Below are positions 52,446 to 59,868 of a DNA stretch of 64,000 nt, piece after piece. The notes beneath the pieces are model-generated. The model did not search any database, was not told where the DNA came from, and saw only the letters and a list, made by a program, of their open reading frames with translations. The position numbers and the translations under genes were made by a program. How positions within the stretch are numbered: position 1 is the first letter of the stretch; the number at the start of each line of letters is the position of its first letter. Origin of the DNA: Candidatus Nanosynbacter sp. HMT-352. GTDB taxonomy: Bacteria > Patescibacteriota > Saccharimonadia > Saccharimonadales > Saccharimonadaceae. The stretch is from positions 186,001-250,000 of the forward strand of contig NZ_CP089290.1 of the NCBI RefSeq assembly GCF_022819385.1. Reading direction: 5' to 3'.

Positions 52446-52604
52446 CTAGAAACGACCTTTAAGGCCACGATTGCCAAAGCTGCGGAACAACTTCAGACCA
52501 ACGCCAAAGCCGATCAGAATTGCAAGAGCAGGCCAGTTTTGAGTAAAGTACCCGATAACTGTCGTAATGATGCTAGTAGCGTCAGCTGCTTCAATAAGCT
52601 TCAT
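52446..52604 (-). CDS. major coat protein candidate (pVIII-like)
   Basis: 52 residues starting MKLIEAADATSIITTVIGYF: acidic N-terminus (E5, D8), a central hydrophobic helix containing Trp (FTQNWPALAILIGFGVGL) and a strongly basic C-terminus (KLFRSFGNRGLKGRF). This charge pattern is the hallmark of filamentous phage coat proteins, whose basic end binds DNA. No signal peptide is present, as in phage Pf3. AAAGGA precedes the ATG by 12 nt. Confidence 0.8.
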   Translation of the reverse strand: MKLIEAADATSIITTVIGYFTQNWPALAILIGFGVGLKLFRSFGNRGLKGRF

Positions 52605-52746
52605 AACTTGCTTTAATCCTTTCTTGTAGCTTTTAATTATTCAATACAACACTTGAGTACCAGCCCGCTACAATGGCACTCTGGCTGCGTCTACATTGAC
52701 ATTTAACTTGCTTTTAATACAAGCACCAAAATATAAAGCCCTACAA
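52605..52746 (-). promoter_or_regulatory. coat gene leader region
   Basis: 142 bp without a gene. On the minus strand TTGGTG, 17 nt, TTAAAT is a weak promoter candidate, and CAGCC...GGCTG can pair. The sequence AAGCAAGTT occurs twice: before the coat ATG and upstream before a three-codon frame, perhaps a remnant of a duplicated start. Confidence 0.35.
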
Positions 52747-52953
52747 TTAAAGTAGAGCCTCCTTAGCAACTGATGACTCTATAAGAGCTAGCTGTTCAGC
52801 AGAGAGAAAGACAGTCTGTTTGTATGTCTTCTCGTTAGGCATAACCCATTCGATATTCAATACACTATAAGGCTTATTCTCTTTTGAGGTACGTTCTTCC
52901 ACATACACACGAAAGATATGAGATCTGATGTTATCTGAGTTTGCGATTGTCAT
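52747..52953 (-). CDS. possible phage ssDNA-binding protein (gene V-like)
   Basis: 68 residues, no membrane helix, beta-strand-rich with basic and aromatic residues (IFRVYVEERTSKENKPYSVL, then a helical end). It stands immediately before the coat gene, where Ff phages have gene V. AAGGAG is 8 nt before the ATG. No sequence motif proves ssDNA binding, so the function is inferred from size, composition and position. Confidence 0.6.
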   Translation of the reverse strand: MTIANSDNIRSHIFRVYVEERTSKENKPYSVLNIEWVMPNEKTYKQTVFLSAEQLALIESSVAKEALL

Positions 52954-52975
52954 TTTCTTTACTCCTTTACGACAT

Positions 52976-53010
52976 TAAAAAAACTCTTCATCAGTAACCG
53001 ATAAAGAGTT
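52976..53010 (-). terminator. phage-borne terminator behind the restored tRNA-Val
   Basis: AACTCTT / AAGAGTT stem (arms about 53003-53010 and 52981-52987) followed on the minus strand by TTTTTTT. It lies about 20 nt beyond the tRNA CCA, replacing the terminator displaced to 46854-46890. Confidence 0.7.
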
Positions 53011-53023
53011 ATACAATCGTCGT

Positions 53024-53073
53024 ATCTGGTGGGCAATAGAGGATTCGAACCTCTCACCTCTTCAACGTCAATG
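53024..53073 (-). repeat. attR: 3' half of tRNA-Val supplied by the phage
   Basis: Identical 50-bp copy of 46900-46949, here joined to the tRNA 5' half so the tRNA gene stays intact. Confidence 0.93.
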
Positions 53074-53103
53074 AAGCGCTCTAGCCAAATGAGCTAATCG
53101 CCC
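53027..53103 (-). tRNA. tRNA-Val (GAC)
   Basis: 77 nt with encoded CCA. Acceptor GGGCGAT/ATTGCCC, D arm GCTC...GAGC, anticodon arm CTTCA TTGACGT TGAAG (anticodon GAC), T arm AGAGG TTCGAAT CCTCT. It is the integration target of the phage; the 5' half is chromosomal. Confidence 0.95.
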
Positions 53104-53163
53104 AGATATAATAATATTATCATAACAGATGTCTACTATCAAGGAGCGTGGTATAATATTGGT

Positions 53164-54975
53164 ATGAGTGAAGAAGAACTAAAATCTATGAGACACAGCC
53201 TGGCGCATATTATGGCGCAGGCTATTCAGCATTTATGGCCTCAAGCGAAATTCGGCGTGGGTCCAGCTATCGATAATGGTTTTTATTATGATATTTATCT
53301 TGACAACGGGACAATTTCTGAAGCTGATCTTCCGAAGATAGAAGAGGAGATGCGAAAGATCGTAGCGGATAATTATCCGTTTGAGAGGCGCGATGTGTCA
53401 GTAGAAGAGGCTATTGATTGGGCTATAAAGGGAGATCAGACCTTTAAAATGGAATTGCTGAATGACCTCAAAAGATCCGGTACTACCGTTGCTAGCGAAT
53501 TAGCTGGAGAAAAAATGGGATCTGTGTCTGATGGCGACAGTAAAGTCGAGACTGTTTCTTTGTATTCTCAGGGTGATTACACTGATTTGTGTAGAGGTGG
53601 ACATGTGGATAGTACTGGAAAAGTTGGCGCATTTAAACTTACTAAGACGGCTGGAGCATATTGGCGAGGCAATGAGAATAATCCACAAATGCAGCGAATA
53701 TATGGTGTAGCGTTTGCTACGCAGGAAGAGCTGGATGAATATCTGAATAGATTGGAAATTGCAAAACAGCGAGATCATCGCAAATTAGGCAAGGAGCTTG
53801 ATCTATATACGACCTCTCCTCTGGTAGGAATTGGCTTACCTTTGTTTACTCCTCGCGGTACGATTTTACGAGACATAGTGGCTCGATATTCGAACCAGCT
53901 GAGACAGAAGTTCGGCTTTGAAAAGGTTTGGACTCCTCATATTACGAAAAAGGATCTATATGAAACATCAGGTCATTGGGCTAAGTTTGGAGAAGAGTTA
54001 TTTTTAGTTAAAAGCCAAGAAACTAGTGATGAGATGGCTCTTAAGCCCATGAATTGTCCGCATCATACGCAAATTTTTGCCTCACGACCGCGAAGTTATC
54101 GTGACATGCCAGTAAGATACTTGGAAACGACAACAGATTATCGCGACGAAAAAACTGGCGAGCTGGGCGGATTGAACCGTGTGCGCTCATTAACGCAGGA
54201 TGATAGTCATATATTTTGTCGTACTGATCAGATTGAAGGCGAGATTAATAATTTGCTATCTGCTGCTCGTGAGTTATATGGCTCAATCAATATGAAGCTC
54301 AGGGTTAGATTAAGCTATCGTGACGAGTCTGATTCGTATTTAGGCGACCTTAGTCTATGGGATTCCGCACAGAACCAGTTAAAGTCTGCTGTTGAGAAAG
54401 TAGGCTTGGATTATTTTGAACAAGAGGGTGAGGCGGCATTTTATGGTCCAAAGATTGACTTTATGGCAACAGATGCAATCGGCCGTGAACATCAAGTTGC
54501 AACTGTGCAGCTAGATTTCGTGCAGCCACAAAGGTTTGGTTTGGAATATGCAGATGCTGATGGCGATTTTACAACACCAGTTATGATTCACTGTGCCTTA
54601 TTGGGTTCAATTGAGCGATTCTTAAGTGTGTTTATAGAACATACTGGCGGATGGTTTCCGTTTTGGGCGGCTCCAGAACAGGTTCGTATTTTAACGATTA
54701 ACGACACAGTGTTAGAATATGTTGATAAAATAACAACTATATTATCAGACATTACCCTCATGGAGCCAGTTAGATATAATGATGTAAGATTTACAATAGA
54801 TTCTAGAAATGAATCATTAGGTAAGAAGATCAGGGAGGCTACCTCTATGAAGATACCTGTTCAACTTATCGTAGGACCAAGGGATATGGAAGCTAACGAG
54901 GTTAGTGTTCGCACGCAATCTGGCGAAGAAAAAATATCGTTGGAGCAGCTTGCTGAGTATATAAAATCTTTGTAG
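53164..54975 (+). CDS. thrS: threonyl-tRNA synthetase without TGS domain
   Basis: 603 residues. It starts directly at the editing domain: RHSLAHIMAQAI (HxxxH) and YTDLCRGGHVDSTG; the catalytic class II core follows with MNCPHHTQIF (zinc Cys) and RYLETTTDYRDE, then the anticodon domain. Standard bacterial ThrRS is about 640 residues with an N-terminal TGS domain, absent here. TATAAT (53152-53157) is 6 nt before the ATG, so the mRNA is leaderless. Confidence 0.96.
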   Translation: MSEEELKSMRHSLAHIMAQAIQHLWPQAKFGVGPAIDNGFYYDIYLDNGTISEADLPKIEEEMRKIVADNYPFERRDVSVEEAIDWAIKGDQTFKMELLNDLKRSGTTVASELAGEKMGSVSDGDSKVETVSLYSQGDYTDLCRGGHVDSTGKVGAFKLTKTAGAYWRGNENNPQMQRIYGVAFATQEELDEYLNRLEIAKQRDHRKLGKELDLYTTSPLVGIGLPLFTPRGTILRDIVARYSNQLRQKFGFEKVWTPHITKKDLYETSGHWAKFGEELFLVKSQETSDEMALKPMNCPHHTQIFASRPRSYRDMPVRYLETTTDYRDEKTGELGGLNRVRSLTQDDSHIFCRTDQIEGEINNLLSAARELYGSINMKLRVRLSYRDESDSYLGDLSLWDSAQNQLKSAVEKVGLDYFEQEGEAAFYGPKIDFMATDAIGREHQVATVQLDFVQPQRFGLEYADADGDFTTPVMIHCALLGSIERFLSVFIEHTGGWFPFWAAPEQVRILTINDTVLEYVDKITTILSDITLMEPVRYNDVRFTIDSRNESLGKKIREATSMKIPVQLIVGPRDMEANEVSVRTQSGEEKISLEQLAEYIKSL

Positions 54976-54986
54976 GGTTGAGTTAA

Positions 54987-55889
54987 TTGGATAGGTTTAT
55001 AAAATTAGATAACGGCGTTGATGAAGGTCGCCTACCACTAATTGTAATTGTTGGTCCTACTGCTAGTGGCAAAACATCGTTAGTCATACAATTAGCAAAG
55101 AAGTATAGAGGAGAGATAGTTTGCGCTGACAGTAGGACTGTCTATCGTGGTATGAATATCGGGACAGCTAAGCCTTCTTTGGGTGAGCAGCAAGGAGTGT
55201 CTCATTGGGGTCTTGACTTAGTAGATCCAGGAGATTCTTTCAGTGTATCGCAATTTAAGGACTATGCCTGTCGAAAGATTAAAGAAATCCGAAGTCGGGG
55301 AAATATTCCATTTCTTGTTGGTGGAACAGGGTTGTATATTGATTCTGTTATATTTGATTTTCAGTTTGGAGCTAAATACAGCAAAGAAAAGAGAGCCAAC
55401 TTACAAGAAATGACGATATCTGAACTTCGGCAATACTGTGCTAATCATGATGTAGTATTGCCAGAGAATAGTAAAAATAAAAGATATCTAATTAGGGCTA
55501 TTGAGCGAGCCGATAAAAAGCCGTCTGGACTGGAGGCTCCATTGAATAATACTGTCGTTGTCGGAATTACTACAGATAAACAACTACTAAAACGGAGGAT
55601 TACAGATAGAGCAAAAAAAATGTTCAAGGATGGTGTTGTAGAAGAAACAATAGGATTAGCCAATAATACCGGGTGGTGCAATGAGGCTATGACGGGTAAT
55701 GTTTATCCTATTATTAAGAAATTAATCGAGAAAGAAATAGATGAAGATCAGGCTATTCGGGAGTTTATTGTTAGTGATGTAAACTTAGTGAAACGTCAGT
55801 TGACGTGGTTTAGACGAAACCCATTTATTGAATGGGGAGATGTTCATTCGTGTGAACAATATTTATCTCGAGTATTAGATAGTAAGTAA
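54987..55889 (+). CDS. miaA: tRNA dimethylallyltransferase
   Basis: 300 residues: P-loop VIVGPTASGKTSL, CADSRTVYRGMNIGTAKP (canonical DSMQVY becomes DSRTVY), GGTGLYIDSVI. It adds an isopentenyl group to A37 of tRNAs reading UNN codons. Start taken as TTG 54987, 12 nt after thrS, preceded by AGGGTTGAG; no better start lies before the P-loop. Confidence 0.93.
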   Translation: MDRFIKLDNGVDEGRLPLIVIVGPTASGKTSLVIQLAKKYRGEIVCADSRTVYRGMNIGTAKPSLGEQQGVSHWGLDLVDPGDSFSVSQFKDYACRKIKEIRSRGNIPFLVGGTGLYIDSVIFDFQFGAKYSKEKRANLQEMTISELRQYCANHDVVLPENSKNKRYLIRAIERADKKPSGLEAPLNNTVVVGITTDKQLLKRRITDRAKKMFKDGVVEETIGLANNTGWCNEAMTGNVYPIIKKLIEKEIDEDQAIREFIVSDVNLVKRQLTWFRRNPFIEWGDVHSCEQYLSRVLDSK

Positions 55890-55913
55890 AAAATATGTTA
55901 CAATTATAGTACA

Positions 55914-56507
55914 ATGATTGATTCATTATTTGGTTCAAAAACTAGGGTAAAATTATTGCATCTTTTTCTGAATAATCCAGAAAAGTCATTTTATGTGAGA
56001 GAAATTACTAGGATGATCGATGAGCAGATAAACTCCGTCCGTCGAGAGCTAGCTAATATGGTATCTGTAGGTATAGTACAGCAAGATGCTATTGATAATA
56101 AACTGTACTATAGCGTAAATGAAGACTATCCTTACATTAAGCCGCTTGCAGCTATATTCTCAGATAAAAATGCAGAAGACGGTACGGGTGCTGCGAACAG
56201 CGTTTCCTGGAAAGATTCTTTAGGGAGAATGAGAGGTTTAAGATTGGCTATTATTTCGGGGAAATTAGTAGTCGGATCAAGCTCTGCTGTTGATTTGCTA
56301 TTGGTCGGCGATGATATGTCTGCCGTAACTATAAAAAATCTTGTTAAAAAAATCGAAAAAGATAGAAAAATAGAAATAAATTATGCCGTAATATCTTATG
56401 ATGATTTCTACTATAGGATGAGTGTCAAAGATAGGTTTATAATGGATATCGTAAGAAACAAGCACTCTGTATTAGTAGATACGGAAAATATAATGAGAAA
56501 GGAGTAG
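55914..56507 (+). CDS. winged-helix protein with nucleotidyltransferase-like domain
   Basis: 197 residues. N-terminal winged helix (residues 1-80: FGSKTRVKLLHLFLNNPEKS, FYVREITRMIDEQINSVRRE), then a domain with VVGSSSAVDLLLVGDD that resembles the GS...D pattern of minimal nucleotidyltransferases but with incomplete acids. Possibly a regulator. TACAAT lies 9 nt before the ATG (leaderless). The next gene follows after 2 nt. Confidence 0.75.
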   Translation: MIDSLFGSKTRVKLLHLFLNNPEKSFYVREITRMIDEQINSVRRELANMVSVGIVQQDAIDNKLYYSVNEDYPYIKPLAAIFSDKNAEDGTGAANSVSWKDSLGRMRGLRLAIISGKLVVGSSSAVDLLLVGDDMSAVTIKNLVKKIEKDRKIEINYAVISYDDFYYRMSVKDRFIMDIVRNKHSVLVDTENIMRKE

Positions 56508-56509
56508 GT

Positions 56510-57148
56510 ATGTTTGAAATAGAGTATAAAGGAGCAAATGCTGTTATTGTTACCACAAAGAAACTTCGTGTGGTATTTGATCCGAATTTAGAGATTGTCG
56601 GAGGAAAAAATGTTTCTGTGGATAATGACGTAGAGGTGGTTACAGAGGATCGGTTTGCTGTTGTGGATTCTACACCAAGACTGCTATTTTCTGGTCCAGG
56701 TGAATATGAAGTCGGAGACGTCTCATTGCTAGGAATTCCAGCGCGCCGACATATCGACACCGCAGATGATGTTAAAAAATCTACAATATATAAAATTACG
56801 GTTGGTGAAGCTAAGGGAGCGGTTGTTGGTAATATTGAGAATAAACTAACTGATGATCAGCTTGAGAATATAGGTGTTGTTGATTTTGCAATATTACCTG
56901 TCGGTGGAAATGGATATACATTAGACGCAATGGGGGCAACTTCAATAATTCGTCAATTAGACCCTAAGGTGGTGATTCCAGTGCATTACAATGACACTAC
57001 TTTGCATTATGAGTTTCCACAGGATGGCGTGGATGAGTTTGTAAAAAACCTAGGAGCTCCAGTTGTTGAGGCTGGTCCAAAATGGAAGTTAAAGAAAATA
57101 ACGGATCTACCAGATAATTTAACGGTTGTTCAAATATCGAAAAGTTAG
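56510..57148 (+). CDS. MBL-fold hydrolase-like protein
   Basis: 212 residues of the UPF0173/YtkL-like metallo-beta-lactamase fold: FSGPGEYEVGDVSLLGIPAR, DFAILPVGGNGYTLDAMGA, VVIPVHYNDTTL. The HxHxDH motif is absent, so metal catalysis is doubtful. AAGGAG precedes the ATG; co-transcribed with the HTH gene. Confidence 0.8.
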   Translation: MFEIEYKGANAVIVTTKKLRVVFDPNLEIVGGKNVSVDNDVEVVTEDRFAVVDSTPRLLFSGPGEYEVGDVSLLGIPARRHIDTADDVKKSTIYKITVGEAKGAVVGNIENKLTDDQLENIGVVDFAILPVGGNGYTLDAMGATSIIRQLDPKVVIPVHYNDTTLHYEFPQDGVDEFVKNLGAPVVEAGPKWKLKKITDLPDNLTVVQISKS

Positions 57149-57165
57149 AGTCTTCTCATTGAATT

Positions 57166-57200
57166 AAAAATAACTCCGATAATACAATCGGAGTTATTTT
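57166..57200. terminator. bidirectional terminator
   Basis: AAAATAACTCCGAT and ATCGGAGTTATTTT, arms about 57167-57180 and 57187-57200, between convergent genes. Confidence 0.88.
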
Positions 57201-57220
57201 ATTAAAATTTGATTTAGCGA

Positions 57221-57430
57221 TTACTTATCAGCAGTTGCGCCCAAAATACCTTTTTTCTTCAGGGTGCGAATAGCTTTTGTGCTTAAAGTCATGGTAATTT
57301 TTTGACCGTCAACAACAAAAGTCTTCTTCTGAAGGTTTGGTTTGAAAACGCGCTTAGTGCGGCGCAGGGAGAAGCTGACGTTGTTGCCATACTGCTTGCC
57401 TTTGCCTGTTAAATCACATCGTGATGCCAT
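57221..57430 (-). CDS. rpmB: 50S ribosomal protein L28
   Basis: 69 residues: MASRCDLTGKGKQYGNNVSF, RTKRVFKPNLQKKTFVVDG, LSTKAIRTLKKKG. Normal bL28 length. ATG 57430 chosen because the family begins there; upstream open frame is rejected. Confidence 0.95.
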   Translation of the reverse strand: MASRCDLTGKGKQYGNNVSFSLRRTKRVFKPNLQKKTFVVDGQKITMTLSTKAIRTLKKKGILGATADK

Positions 57431-57528
57431 TTCCACTCTCTTTACTTTATTATTAATAACAATCCTTATTATTGTAGCGGCATTTGTGTAATTAGTCAAG
57501 ATCGTGTATTGATGCTATAATAACACTT

Positions 57529-58173
57529 ATGATTTTAGAAATAATAGTAGTTTTGATTGTTATATTATTGTCTATGACCATTCACGAGGCTATGCACGCT
57601 TTTATGGGATATGCATTGGGCGATAATACCGCAAAAGAAGAGGGGAGATTGACGCTTAATCCCATAAGACATATCGATCCTGTAATGACTATTTTGCTTC
57701 CTTTGATTATGGTGATACTGCATGCTCCAGTTTTTGGAGGAGCTAAACCTGTTCCATTTAATCCAAATAGAGTCCGTTTTGGCGATTGGGGGGCGGCTCT
57801 TGTCTCTCTTTCTGGCCCAATTACTAATTTAATAATCGCCTTTATTGTGTTTGGCGTCGGAGTGTTTAGCGGCGTTATTAATAATACCGGGGCAGTACAG
57901 TCTACGATATTTGGACTGATTATTTCTACTGCTGTATCGGTGAACCTGGGCTTTTTTGTTTTTAATATGCTACCAATTCCACCTCTGGACGGGTCTAGAA
58001 TACTATACGCCGTAGCGCCAGATAGCATCAGGGGCGTTATGCAGAAAATTGAGCAGAACGGCATTCTTCTAGTGATGATTATAGTTGTGCTGTTTTCTGA
58101 TGTAATTGGGCAGGTTATGTCGGGCTATATTCAGGCAATTTTGCGTGTATTTATGAACATATTTGGTGTATAA
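57529..58173 (+). CDS. M50 family membrane metalloprotease
   Basis: 214 residues with five to six membrane helices, zinc motif TIHEAMHAF (HExxH) and the third ligand in PIPPLDGSRIL. Matches small site-2 protease homologues of the YwhC/Rv type that cleave within membranes; substrate unknown. TATAAT ends 7 nt before the ATG (leaderless), divergent from rpmB. Confidence 0.92.
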   Translation: MILEIIVVLIVILLSMTIHEAMHAFMGYALGDNTAKEEGRLTLNPIRHIDPVMTILLPLIMVILHAPVFGGAKPVPFNPNRVRFGDWGAALVSLSGPITNLIIAFIVFGVGVFSGVINNTGAVQSTIFGLIISTAVSVNLGFFVFNMLPIPPLDGSRILYAVAPDSIRGVMQKIEQNGILLVMIIVVLFSDVIGQVMSGYIQAILRVFMNIFGV

Positions 58174-58180
58174 TAAGACC

Positions 58181-58330
58181 ATACCCTGGATTTATCCGTG
58201 GGCGCGTATGATTTTCCTAACATCATATGATAGGGAGCTTTAATGATTTATTGTCGTGGCAATAAGTTGCGAGCACCCACCTTGCATTTATGCGGGGAAT
58301 ATCTAGCGCCCACAGACAAGTCTGGGGTTT
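58181..58330 (+). ncRNA. structured small RNA, possibly 6S-like
   Basis: About 150 nt with no frame. TATAAT 58169-58174 predicts a start near 58181. The ends pair: ACCCTGGA (58183-58190) with TCTGGGGT (58321-58328), a 7/7 internal loop, then GTGGGCGC (58198-58205) with GCGCCCAC (58306-58313). Inside is the perfect hairpin TTATTG/CAATAA (58248-58265). A long closing rod with internal bubbles is the general shape of 6S RNA, but the family is not proven. Confidence 0.55.
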
Positions 58331-58350
58331 AGTGCTATAATATATCATGT

Positions 58351-58684
58351 AGTCTGTTAGGCAATCGCTTAAGTTGTACTTAAGAGGAAAGTCCGGGCAG
58401 CGAAGGATACGACAGTCGTTAACGGCGACCGGAGGCAACTCTAGGGAAAGTGCCACAGAGACAAAACTACCTTCGTATTTTATATACGAGGGAAAAGGTG
58501 AAACGAGTGGGGTAAGAGCCCACAGTCGTCTATGGCGACATAGACGAGAGGTAAACCCTGTCGGCTGCAAGGAGATTTGCAAATAGGATTATCCGTCCGC
58601 AGATCGATAACCGCTTGATTTGTTTGGCAACAAGCAAACTAGATAGATGATTGCCCTAGACAGAACCCGGCTTATAGGCAGACT
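58351..58684 (+). ncRNA. rnpB: RNase P RNA
   Basis: 334 nt, type A. Ends pair (AGTCTG with CAGACT). The conserved P4 strands GAGGAAAGTCCGGGC near the 5' end and ACAGAACCCGGCTTA near the 3' end are both present, as is GGTAAACCC. TATAAT 58336-58341 is the promoter. It trims tRNA 5' ends, including the tRNA-mRNA fusions in this window. Confidence 0.93.
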
Positions 58685-58689
58685 ATGAA

Positions 58690-58722
58690 TAAAACACCCT
58701 GCATAATGTCAGGGTGTTTTAT
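58690..58722. terminator. terminator between rnpB and rplT
   Basis: AAAACACCCTG (58691-58701) and CAGGGTGTTTT (58710-58720), perfect 11-bp stem usable in both directions. Confidence 0.9.
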
Positions 58723-58740
58723 ATTGGTAGATTTGTCCTA

Positions 58741-59082
58741 TTATAGACTTGCTTTTACTATTTCAGCGAAAGCTTTTGGCTCGTTAACTGCCAATTCTGC
58801 TAATATTTTTCTATCAATCTCAATGTTTTTAGATTTCATAGAAGCTATAAGCTTGCCGTAAGTTGTGCCTTCTTGTCGAGCGGCTGCATTGATTCGAGTA
58901 ATCCATAGACCGCGTAGATCGCGCTTCTTGTTTCGACGATCGCGGTAGGCGTACTGCAGAGCTCTAATAACACCTTGTTTTGCAAGACGAAAACTTCTGG
59001 TGCGATTATGCTGCATTCCCTCAGCTGCTTTTAAGATTTTTTTGTGCTTAGCGCGTGCGGCAACTCCTCGTTTTACTCGCAT
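58741..59082 (-). CDS. rplT: 50S ribosomal protein L20
   Basis: 113 residues: [40 protein letters not shown], the bL20 signature. Last gene of the infC-rpmI-rplT operon, 2 nt after rpmI. Confidence 0.97.
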   Translation of the reverse strand: MRVKRGVAARAKHKKILKAAEGMQHNRTRSFRLAKQGVIRALQYAYRDRRNKKRDLRGLWITRINAAARQEGTTYGKLIASMKSKNIEIDRKILAELAVNEPKAFAEIVKASL

Positions 59083-59084
59083 AA

Positions 59085-59279
59085 CTATACTCCCATTGCT
59101 CGACGGGCGTTTTTGGCCATCGAACCAGTTACTGTTGCTGTTGTGTTGATTGCGCGCTTACGACTTTTTGACTTTTTAGCCAACAAGTGGCCGCCAAATG
59201 CGCGCTGGCGGGTCAATTTTCCGGTGCTGGTCAGCTTGATACGCTTCGCAGTGCCTTTGTGGGTCTTTAGCTTTGGCAT
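59085..59279 (-). CDS. rpmI: 50S ribosomal protein L35
   Basis: 64 residues: [34 protein letters not shown], normal bL35. Its start overlaps the infC stop by one base. Confidence 0.97.
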   Translation of the reverse strand: MPKLKTHKGTAKRIKLTSTGKLTRQRAFGGHLLAKKSKSRKRAINTTATVTGSMAKNARRAMGV

Positions 59280-59785
59280 TATTTACTCCTTATTACTACG
59301 CTCAGATTGCGACCAGCCATCTGAGGTTTTTGCTCTAATATTGCATCCTCACTAAGGTGCTCCATGATTTTGTCGATCAATTCGTAGCCGATCTCTTTAT
59401 GGGCCATTTCGCGACCTTTGTAGACCACTTGTATACGAACTTTATGTCCGCCCTCTAAAAATTTACGGATCTTCTTCAGCTTAACCTCTAGGTCTCCAGC
59501 TCCTATCTTTAGACCAAAGCGCATCTGCTTTAGGTCTCCAGATTTGGCTTGGCGCCGATTCTTCTGTTGATCCTTCATTTTTTGGTACTGGTATTTACCC
59601 CAGTCAATGATTTTAGCAACTGGCGGATTGGCTCCCGGTGATATTTCAACTAGGTCAAGATTCATGTCGTTGGCCTTACTTAAAGCCTCTTTAAGGGACA
59701 TGATTCCTAGCTGCTCGCCATCAGGACCAATTATCCGCAGTTCTCTTGCACGGATTGCTCCGTTGATACGGATTGATTTATTAAT
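59279..59785 (-). CDS. infC: translation initiation factor IF-3, AUU start
   Basis: 168 residues counted from the ATT at 59785, which gives (M)NKSIRINGAIRARELRIIGP, the normal IF-3 beginning; N domain, linker (YQYQKMKDQQKNRRQAKSGD) and C domain (VRIQVVYKGREMAHKEIG). AAGGAG (complement of 59794-59799) is 8 nt before the ATT. An in-frame TTG at 59809 lies upstream of this Shine-Dalgarno and has none itself. AUU starts in infC are known in E. coli, where IF-3 thereby controls its own synthesis. Confidence 0.93.
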   Translation of the reverse strand: MNKSIRINGAIRARELRIIGPDGEQLGIMSLKEALSKANDMNLDLVEISPGANPPVAKIIDWGKYQYQKMKDQQKNRRQAKSGDLKQMRFGLKIGAGDLEVKLKKIRKFLEGGHKVRIQVVYKGREMAHKEIGYELIDKIMEHLSEDAILEQKPQMAGRNLSVVIRSK

Positions 59786-59830
59786 CTCTGGCTCTCCTTT
59801 TTGAAGCAATTTTAGATTAACTCAGTTGCT

Positions 59831-59859
59831 ATTGTAACAGAGATGTCTGTTATTTTCAA
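59831..59859 (-). promoter_or_regulatory. infC operon promoter
   Basis: Minus strand TTGAAA (complement of 59854-59859), 17-bp spacer, TACAAT (complement of 59831-59836). Confidence 0.75.
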
Positions 59860-59868
59860 GGATAATAA

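Larger units (their letters stand above)
46900..53073 (-). mobile_element. integrated filamentous phage (inovirus prophage)
   Basis: Bounded by identical 50-bp copies of the 3' half of tRNA-Val(GAC); unit length 6,124 bp, within the range of inovirus genomes. It is visibly more AT-rich than the chromosome. Gene order along the minus strand: possible ssDNA-binding protein, coat protein, four more one-helix proteins, adsorption protein, pVI-like protein, Zot/pI ATPase, GC-rich hairpin region, HUH Rep, tyrosine integrase. All but one small gene share one strand, as expected for a ssDNA phage. No secretin (pIV) is present. Every module needed for a monoderm-host filamentous phage appears intact, with no frameshift. 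Confidence 0.92.

Noticed and set aside
52362..52616. 84-codon plus-strand frame over the phage coat genes
   Set aside because: It is antisense to the coat gene and its hairpin, with no start signals.
58223..58586. Frames of 119 and 70 codons within and before rnpB
   Set aside because: They overlap the RNase P RNA and the structured RNA, so they are chance frames.
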